Origin: Flavisolibacter ginsengisoli DSM 18119
Lineage (GTDB): Bacteria; Bacteroidota; Bacteroidia; Chitinophagales; Chitinophagaceae
Reading direction: 5' to 3'
NCBI RefSeq assembly: GCF_900129295.1
Contig: NZ_FQUU01000027.1
Span: forward strand, 1-36,835
DNA: 36,835 nucleotides
Below are positions 32,574 to 36,835 of the stretch, in pieces (the stretch's first letter is position 1; each line of letters opens with the position of its first letter). The notes below the pieces were generated by a model that was not told the origin of the DNA, ran no database searches, and saw only the letters and a list, made by a program, of their open reading frames with translations. Both the position numbers and the translations under genes were made by a program.

Positions 32574-33343
32574 CAGCGGGTCATTTTCGAGGTCAGTGAA
32601 AGCCCGCCGTCCACCAGTAGAGTGGTGCCGGTTATATTCATATTACTAAAGGAACAAAGCATGCCCACATGTGCCGCCACTTCTTCCACCGTCACCAGCG
32701 TATGCATTGGGATGGAGTCCAGGTGGGTTTGCAATAATGCAGGGTCTTTTTGCTGGTTCTTTTTTGACAAACCTCCTTCTACAATACCGGGGGCTATTTC
32801 ATTGACCAGTATTTTATCAGCAGCCAGTTCCAGCGCCATTGTCTTACACAACATGCGCACAGCAGCTTTTGAAATGCAATAGGAAGATATGCGGGCATTG
32901 GGCCGCTCTGCTGCCCAACTGCCTATGAAAACGATACGGCCCTCAAGTGCTGCTTTTTTCATCCGCTGCGCCGCCTGCACCGCTATATGGTAACTGCCCC
33001 AGAAGTTGACATCCATTTGCTTCTGAACTTCTTTCACATCCAGTTCGGTGAGCTTCCCCACTACCACAATGCCGGCATTGGCTACCACCACCTGCGGTGT
33101 ACCCCAAGTGGCTTCCACCTTGTCAAGCCAGGCAGCTACCTCCTCTCCTGACGATACATCAGCCCTGGTATACAGCAGCTCATTACAACCTGCAGTCCTA
33201 AGCTGCTCCAGTTGTTGACCAGCCGCAGCTTCATCCGCCAGGTCACTGAGTGCTACACGCATGCCCAGTTTACCCAGGTGAATGGCAATGGCCTGCCCAA
33301 TATCTCCCAGTCCTCCGCTGATCAATGCTATTTTGTTCTTCAT
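32573..33343 (-). CDS. SDR-family oxidoreductase 1
   Basis: Protein of 256 aa from the ATG at 33343 (MKNKIALISGGLGDIGQAIAIHLG). The longer frame would start inside the preceding gene. The nucleotide loop is SGGLGDIG (residues 9-16), then ANAGIVVVG, and the catalytic residues are S142, Y155 and K159 (FIGSWAAE, SYCISK). It likely oxidises a sugar or 2-keto-3-deoxy acid with NAD(P)+. It is third in the operon, 10 bases after the FAH gene and overlapping the permease start by one base. Confidence 0.93.
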   Translation of the reverse strand: MKNKIALISGGLGDIGQAIAIHLGKLGMRVALSDLADEAAAGQQLEQLRTAGCNELLYTRADVSSGEEVAAWLDKVEATWGTPQVVVANAGIVVVGKLTELDVKEVQKQMDVNFWGSYHIAVQAAQRMKKAALEGRIVFIGSWAAERPNARISSYCISKAAVRMLCKTMALELAADKILVNEIAPGIVEGGLSKKNQQKDPALLQTHLDSIPMHTLVTVEEVAAHVGMLCSFSNMNITGTTLLVDGGLSLTSKMTR

Positions 33344-33353
33344 GCCTGGAAAC

Positions 33354-34214
33354 TTAAACCATTTTATTTTCAGTGTAGCCCAGCTTTTCAATTTCAACCC
33401 TAACCACGTCACCGGGTTTCATCCATTCCTTTCGCGGCATGCCCATGATCACACCTTCCGGCGTACCTGTCAGGATAAGATCCCCGGGTTCAAGGGTCAT
33501 ATATTCGGTTAAGAATGCAATGATCTCTGCAACTGTAAAAACCATATCAACCGTATTGGAATTTTGACGCTGTTCACCATTAAGGGAGCAGGTAAGTTGC
33601 AACGATTGCGGATCACCCACTTCATCTGCTGTCACCAGGTACTTACCTAAAGGCAGAAAGGCATCCAGGCTCTTACCCATCAGCCATTGAGAACTCATAA
33701 ACTGCAGGTCGCGACAGGAAAGATCGTTGGCCACACAATAGCCCAGTACATTGTCCAGTGCTTCTTCACGGCGCACATGCTTGCATTTCTTGCCGATGAC
33801 CACACCCAACTCCACTTCATAATCGAATTCAACACCCACAGGTCCTAAAGGCACATCATGACCATAGTCTGTGAGTGTATTGCTATACTTGGTAAATACT
33901 ACCGGCACGGTTGGTACCGCCATGCCGCTTTCAATGGCATGCCTGCGGTAATTCAAACCAATACAAATGATCTTGGAAGGATGAGGCACACAGGGTCCGA
34001 TAGACAGGCTATGTTCCCGTAATAGTTTGGCAGGTTCTTTAATCCCATTCGCCACCTGCTTTTTGATTTCTGCCACATCTTCCAGGGTCAGTGGATCTTC
34101 CGGCCGCCAGTCGGCATGTTTTGCTTTGAGGTAATCCGTAATATCCAACACGCCTTCGTTGGTTACTATTCCCGGGTATAGTTTATTCTCTTTTCGGTAG
34201 TATAGGATCTTCAT
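33354..34214 (-). CDS. Fumarylacetoacetate hydrolase-family protein
   Basis: Protein of 286 aa. The FAH-like C-terminal fold carries metal ligands in GVEFDYEVELGVVIGKK (E133, E135) and an Asp in ANDLSCRDLQ. The N-terminal part (~1-75) is the usual small domain, and GDLILTGTPEGV lies near the C-terminus. Relatives hydrolyse 2,4-diketo-3-deoxy acids (from L-fucose or L-rhamnose) to pyruvate and lactate or glycolate, or act as acylpyruvases. With two SDR genes and a dehydratase gene beside it, the diketo-acid hydrolase role is favoured. It lies 66 bases after the first gene. Confidence 0.93.
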   Translation of the reverse strand: MKILYYRKENKLYPGIVTNEGVLDITDYLKAKHADWRPEDPLTLEDVAEIKKQVANGIKEPAKLLREHSLSIGPCVPHPSKIICIGLNYRRHAIESGMAVPTVPVVFTKYSNTLTDYGHDVPLGPVGVEFDYEVELGVVIGKKCKHVRREEALDNVLGYCVANDLSCRDLQFMSSQWLMGKSLDAFLPLGKYLVTADEVGDPQSLQLTCSLNGEQRQNSNTVDMVFTVAEIIAFLTEYMTLEPGDLILTGTPEGVIMGMPRKEWMKPGDVVRVEIEKLGYTENKMV

Positions 34215-34280
34215 GCTGTTCTTTCGTTTGAAATTGTTTATCGTGGACTACATGGTTTCTTTTACAATAGTACGAAGCCA

Positions 34281-35024
34281 TTAATAGGTGGCACGTCCAC
34301 CCGTCAGGTCAAATGTAAAGCCGGTAGTGAAACTATTTTGTTTAGATACAATGTATAATGCCAGGTCAGTGGCTTCATCAAGCGTACCACAGCGCTTCAT
34401 GGGGATCTTGTCCGTCATGTATTTCACCTGCGCCTCGGGCATGGCATCCACCAATGGAGTTTGTATCACGGCCGGGGCCATCGCATTCACAGTGATCCCT
34501 GTCTCTGCATATTCCTTTCCCTGCACCTTGGTCATACCAATCACTGCCGCTTTGGAAGCCGAATAGGCCAGCATGCCCGCGTTGCCTTCTTTTCCCGCTA
34601 TGGAAGCCAGGTGCAGGATCCTTCCATAATTTGCCTTCAGCATATAGGGCAATACTGCTTTGGAAGTATAGAAGCTGCTCATAAAGTTCAGTTCAAATAC
34701 CTTGTGCAGGTCCTGGCTGCAAACTTCATGTGTTTTAGTATTTGTCTTCCCGGTAATGCCCGCACAGTTGATCAGTATATCCACACAACCCAATTCTTCC
34801 ACCACCTTTTGCACCGAGGCTTCCACGGCTTCCTGGCAGGTAATGTCCATTACTTCCAGTCGGGCTACGGAAGCATTTGCACCAAAGGCTTCTTCCAGCG
34901 CTTGCCTGTTAATATCATAAGCCACCAACCTGGCACCTTCAGCTAGTAAACGCCTTGATATAGCTAATCCTATTCCTGAAGCTGCACCTGTTACCAGCGC
35001 TACCTGGCCGGAAAAATTTCCCAT
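34281..35024 (-). CDS. SDR-family oxidoreductase 2
   Basis: Protein of 247 aa. TGAASGIG (residues 12-19), NCAG (86-89), S141, and Y154-x3-K158 in AYSASK are all intact. It ends FTTGFTFDLTGGRATY. This is a classical FabG-like sugar or hydroxy-acid dehydrogenase, resembling 2-keto-3-deoxy-L-fuconate or L-rhamnonate dehydrogenases, though substrate cannot be read from sequence. It is the first gene of the eight-gene operon, with a TATGTTTG -7 box ~40 bases upstream. Confidence 0.93.
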   Translation of the reverse strand: MGNFSGQVALVTGAASGIGLAISRRLLAEGARLVAYDINRQALEEAFGANASVARLEVMDITCQEAVEASVQKVVEELGCVDILINCAGITGKTNTKTHEVCSQDLHKVFELNFMSSFYTSKAVLPYMLKANYGRILHLASIAGKEGNAGMLAYSASKAAVIGMTKVQGKEYAETGITVNAMAPAVIQTPLVDAMPEAQVKYMTDKIPMKRCGTLDEATDLALYIVSKQNSFTTGFTFDLTGGRATY

Positions 35025-35067
35025 TGATCTGATTTATTGGTTTTGATTATTCCTCTATCCCTGTCAA

Positions 35068-35075
35068 CAAACATA
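35068..35075 (-). promoter_or_regulatory. -7 box of the catabolic operon
   Basis: On the minus strand TATGTTTG matches TAnnTTTG, ~45 bases before the ATG at 35024, in the 149-base gap shared with the divergent AraC gene. No good -33 TTTG is visible, which would fit dependence on the AraC-type activator. Confidence 0.5.
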
Positions 35076-35173
35076 GCCGTTAAAAAAACCGGGAAAGTCT
35101 ACTAATTGGTATATTCATTATACTTTTTTAACAAAACCCGGCTTACCTTGGCTTCCTGGTTGAATGCTAGCTT

Positions 35174-36055
35174 ATGAAGCCACAATTACACAAATTACCT
35201 TTAGCGGGAAACACTTCATTTCTATACAATCAATGGGATTGTCAATACTTTAATAAGCCCTGGCATTTCCACGAAGAATATGAACTTGTATGGATCCGCA
35301 GGAGTGAAGGCACCAAGTTTATTGGCGACCATATCTCCTATTTCAGGGAAGGAGATCTTTTTTTAATAGGCTCCAACATTCCTCACCTGTTTCGCAACAA
35401 CGAAGATTATTACGACCCCGGAACAGGGCTGCAGGCCAGTTCCATCTTCATACATTTTACGGAGGAAAGCCTTGGTACTGGTTTCTTTGACCTCCCCGAA
35501 CTGAAGTCCGTTCGTGAATTACTGGACCGGTCAGCCTATGCCCTGCAGATCAATGGAAGCACCCGGGATCTGATCACTGGTAAGTTGATGAACATGCAGG
35601 ATGAAGTATCACCACGGCGTTTGATCAGCCTCATAGAGATACTCGTACTCCTTTCTGAAAGCAGGGAAACGCAGGCTTTACTTGCCAATCCTTTTACACA
35701 GAAGCACACCACCACTGAACGTGACACCAGCCGCATCCAGAAAGTGCTTGAATATGTAATGAAGAATTTCCAGCATGACCTGTACATGCCAGATGTGGCA
35801 GCACTGCTGAACATGAGCGAAGCCTCTTTCTCACGCTACTTTAAACAAAATACTCAAAAGACCTTTTCCTGCTATCTCACCGAAGTGCGGATCAGCAATG
35901 CCTGCCGCCTGCTCATGCAGGGCGAAGAGAACATATCCCAGATTGCCTGGCTCTGTGGCTTTGAGAACATCTCCAATTTTTACCGTCATTTTAAAAAGAT
36001 CACCGGCATGGTGCCAAAAGAGTACCGCCACCGCTTTTACGAAGTGGCTGAATAA
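35174..36055 (+). CDS. AraC-family transcriptional regulator
   Basis: Protein of 293 aa. The N-terminal cupin sensor (~25-110) has HFHEEYELVWIRRSEGTKFIGDHI and FREGDLFLIGSNIPHLF. The C-terminal AraC DNA-binding domain (~190-290) has two helix-turn-helices (LYMPDVAALLNMSEASFSRYFKQ; ISQIAWLCGFENISNFYRHFKKITGMVPKEYRH). It is transcribed away from the catabolic operon, so it is the likely sugar-responsive regulator of that operon. Confidence 0.94.
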   Translation: MKPQLHKLPLAGNTSFLYNQWDCQYFNKPWHFHEEYELVWIRRSEGTKFIGDHISYFREGDLFLIGSNIPHLFRNNEDYYDPGTGLQASSIFIHFTEESLGTGFFDLPELKSVRELLDRSAYALQINGSTRDLITGKLMNMQDEVSPRRLISLIEILVLLSESRETQALLANPFTQKHTTTERDTSRIQKVLEYVMKNFQHDLYMPDVAALLNMSEASFSRYFKQNTQKTFSCYLTEVRISNACRLLMQGEENISQIAWLCGFENISNFYRHFKKITGMVPKEYRHRFYEVAE

Positions 36056-36179
36056 ATAGTCTCCCGGATAACCTAACATGTGGGCACATTTTTATTCCGG
36101 AAGGATAGTATTGGAAGCTTTATGCAATGTTTTGTCATTAACTATTTAAGGCAGCACTTATATTTTTAATAGCAAGGAA
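36056..36179. other. Short spacer between AraC gene and repeat array
   Basis: No gene, terminator stem or promoter box recognised. Confidence 0.4.
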
Positions 36180-36835
36180 GATGATATTCCGCGACCAGGC
36201 CTCAGAGAGGCGATATTTTGGTAGCAGAAATATTGTATTAGGAGAGCGCTATTTCAACAACAAAAGATGGCGAACTAGTATTGACAAATGTGTATTCAAC
36301 CCTAAGCAAAAATTATCATCCTGAGTTTTACGGGTAAAGAAATGTCGCCCCGCCGGGGCTTTGTTCTTCAATCATTTTGCCTTCTTCTACCAAAATACCG
36401 CCCTTACAGGGCTCGCCATTAATTAATCTGTTGCTATTTTTTCTTCATAATCTTTTTGAAAACAAAGAATGTGATATTTTCCAAGCCTCAGAGAGGCGAT
36501 ATTTTGGTAGCAGAAAAATTGAAATTTGGAGAAGCAAAGCCCTGTAGGGGCGACATTTTATTTAATCATGGCGAACACGTATTCACATGCACTATTTAGT
36601 GTTAAGGGCTGAGAGAATTTTGCCATTGGGCTTGCGCTCTCCTCCATATTCCTTCTTCTACCAAAATACCACCCCTACATGGCTTCTTCCCTAAGAAAAC
36701 TTATTGCTTTTCTCTCTAGATGATTCTTTTGAAAACAGAGCAGATGATATCCTGGTACGAAGCCTCAGAGAGGCGTTATTATGGTAGAAAAACATTGTAT
36801 TTTGGAGAAGCAAAGCCCTGTAGGGGCGACATTTT
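36180..36835. repeat. Array of ~280-bp repeats with hairpin modules in alternating orientation
   Basis: The word GCCTCAGAGAGGC (a 5-bp hairpin) followed by G-A/T-TATTTTGGTAG occurs at 36199, 36485 and 36762, spaced 286 and 277. Between them lie inverted modules (TTCTACCAAAATAC then CGCCC or CACCCC) near 36340-36415 and 36625-36683. Forward modules continue to CAAAGCCCTGTAGGGGCGACATTTT-type ends (in two of three copies). Linkers between modules are also alike (TTTTGAAAACA...GATGATAT). The array runs off the right edge; it contains no ORF. Confidence 0.8.

Noticed and set aside
36180-36835. CRISPR array at the right end
   Set aside because: Repeats are ~280 bases apart, alternate in orientation and have similar linkers, unlike CRISPR repeats and spacers.

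Overview
The window comes from a Bacteroidota chromosome, most likely Chitinophagaceae-like. The evidence is: two or three secreted proteins of type IX secretion system (T9SS) style, one with a gliding-motility type-B sorting domain; the rimP-nusA-infB cluster with short Bacteroidota-type NusA; DUF4834, DUF421 and Met-rich small proteins usual in that phylum; and repeated TAnnTTTG (-7) promoter boxes instead of sigma-70 -10 boxes. The species cannot be named from sequence alone.

Layout. 1-6.3 kb: the 5' part of a large secreted MBG/Ig-like protein (minus, runs off the left edge) and, divergent from it, a 1346-aa T9SS protein with sixteen ~53-aa Cys-containing repeats. 6.5-11.4 kb: the rimP-nusA-infB operon on the minus strand, with a strong promoter, a leader hairpin and a strong terminator. 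11.5-19.1 kb: small membrane and secreted proteins, a CAU-anticodon tRNA, a DUF421 pair, a lone response regulator, a LamG T9SS protein, a beta-barrel protein, hflX and a Rieske protein. 19.2-20.4 kb: a Bcr/CflA-type MFS exporter. 20.5-23.1 kb: an accessory island bordered by tRNA-Asn. It holds a Fic-domain gene with an E. coli-like promoter, a Shine-Dalgarno sequence and operator palindromes (all foreign-looking here), plus a truncated metallo-beta-lactamase-fold gene. 23.3-26.9 kb: a four-gene redox/electrophile operon (Rossmann protein, old yellow enzyme, FrnE/DsbA, DJ-1/PfpI) preceded by an FNR/CRP-like box and a frameshifted, chimeric Crp-regulator pseudogene. 27.2-35.0 kb: an eight-gene minus-strand catabolic operon (SDR, FAH hydrolase, SDR, TauE-like permease, DapA-like lyase, SSS symporter, enolase-superfamily dehydratase, SGNH esterase) with a divergent AraC regulator. 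36.1 kb to the end: an array of ~280-bp repeat units carrying hairpin modules in alternating orientation.

How the genes work together. The 27-35 kb operon looks like uptake and non-phosphorylative breakdown of a (deoxy)sugar or sugar acid: oxidation by SDRs, dehydration by the enolase-fold enzyme, and cleavage by FAH and/or DapA-like enzymes. This resembles the L-fucose/L-rhamnose to pyruvate plus lactate routes, but the substrate is inferred. 

Most interesting: the last gene of that operon encodes an SGNH hydrolase whose blocks are in circularly permuted order. The catalytic GDS block lies at the C-terminus, after the GTND and DxxH blocks. Other notable points are the foreign-looking Fic control region, the DJ-1/Crp chimera, the in-frame duplicated gene start at 1064/1343 and the alternating repeat array at the right end.
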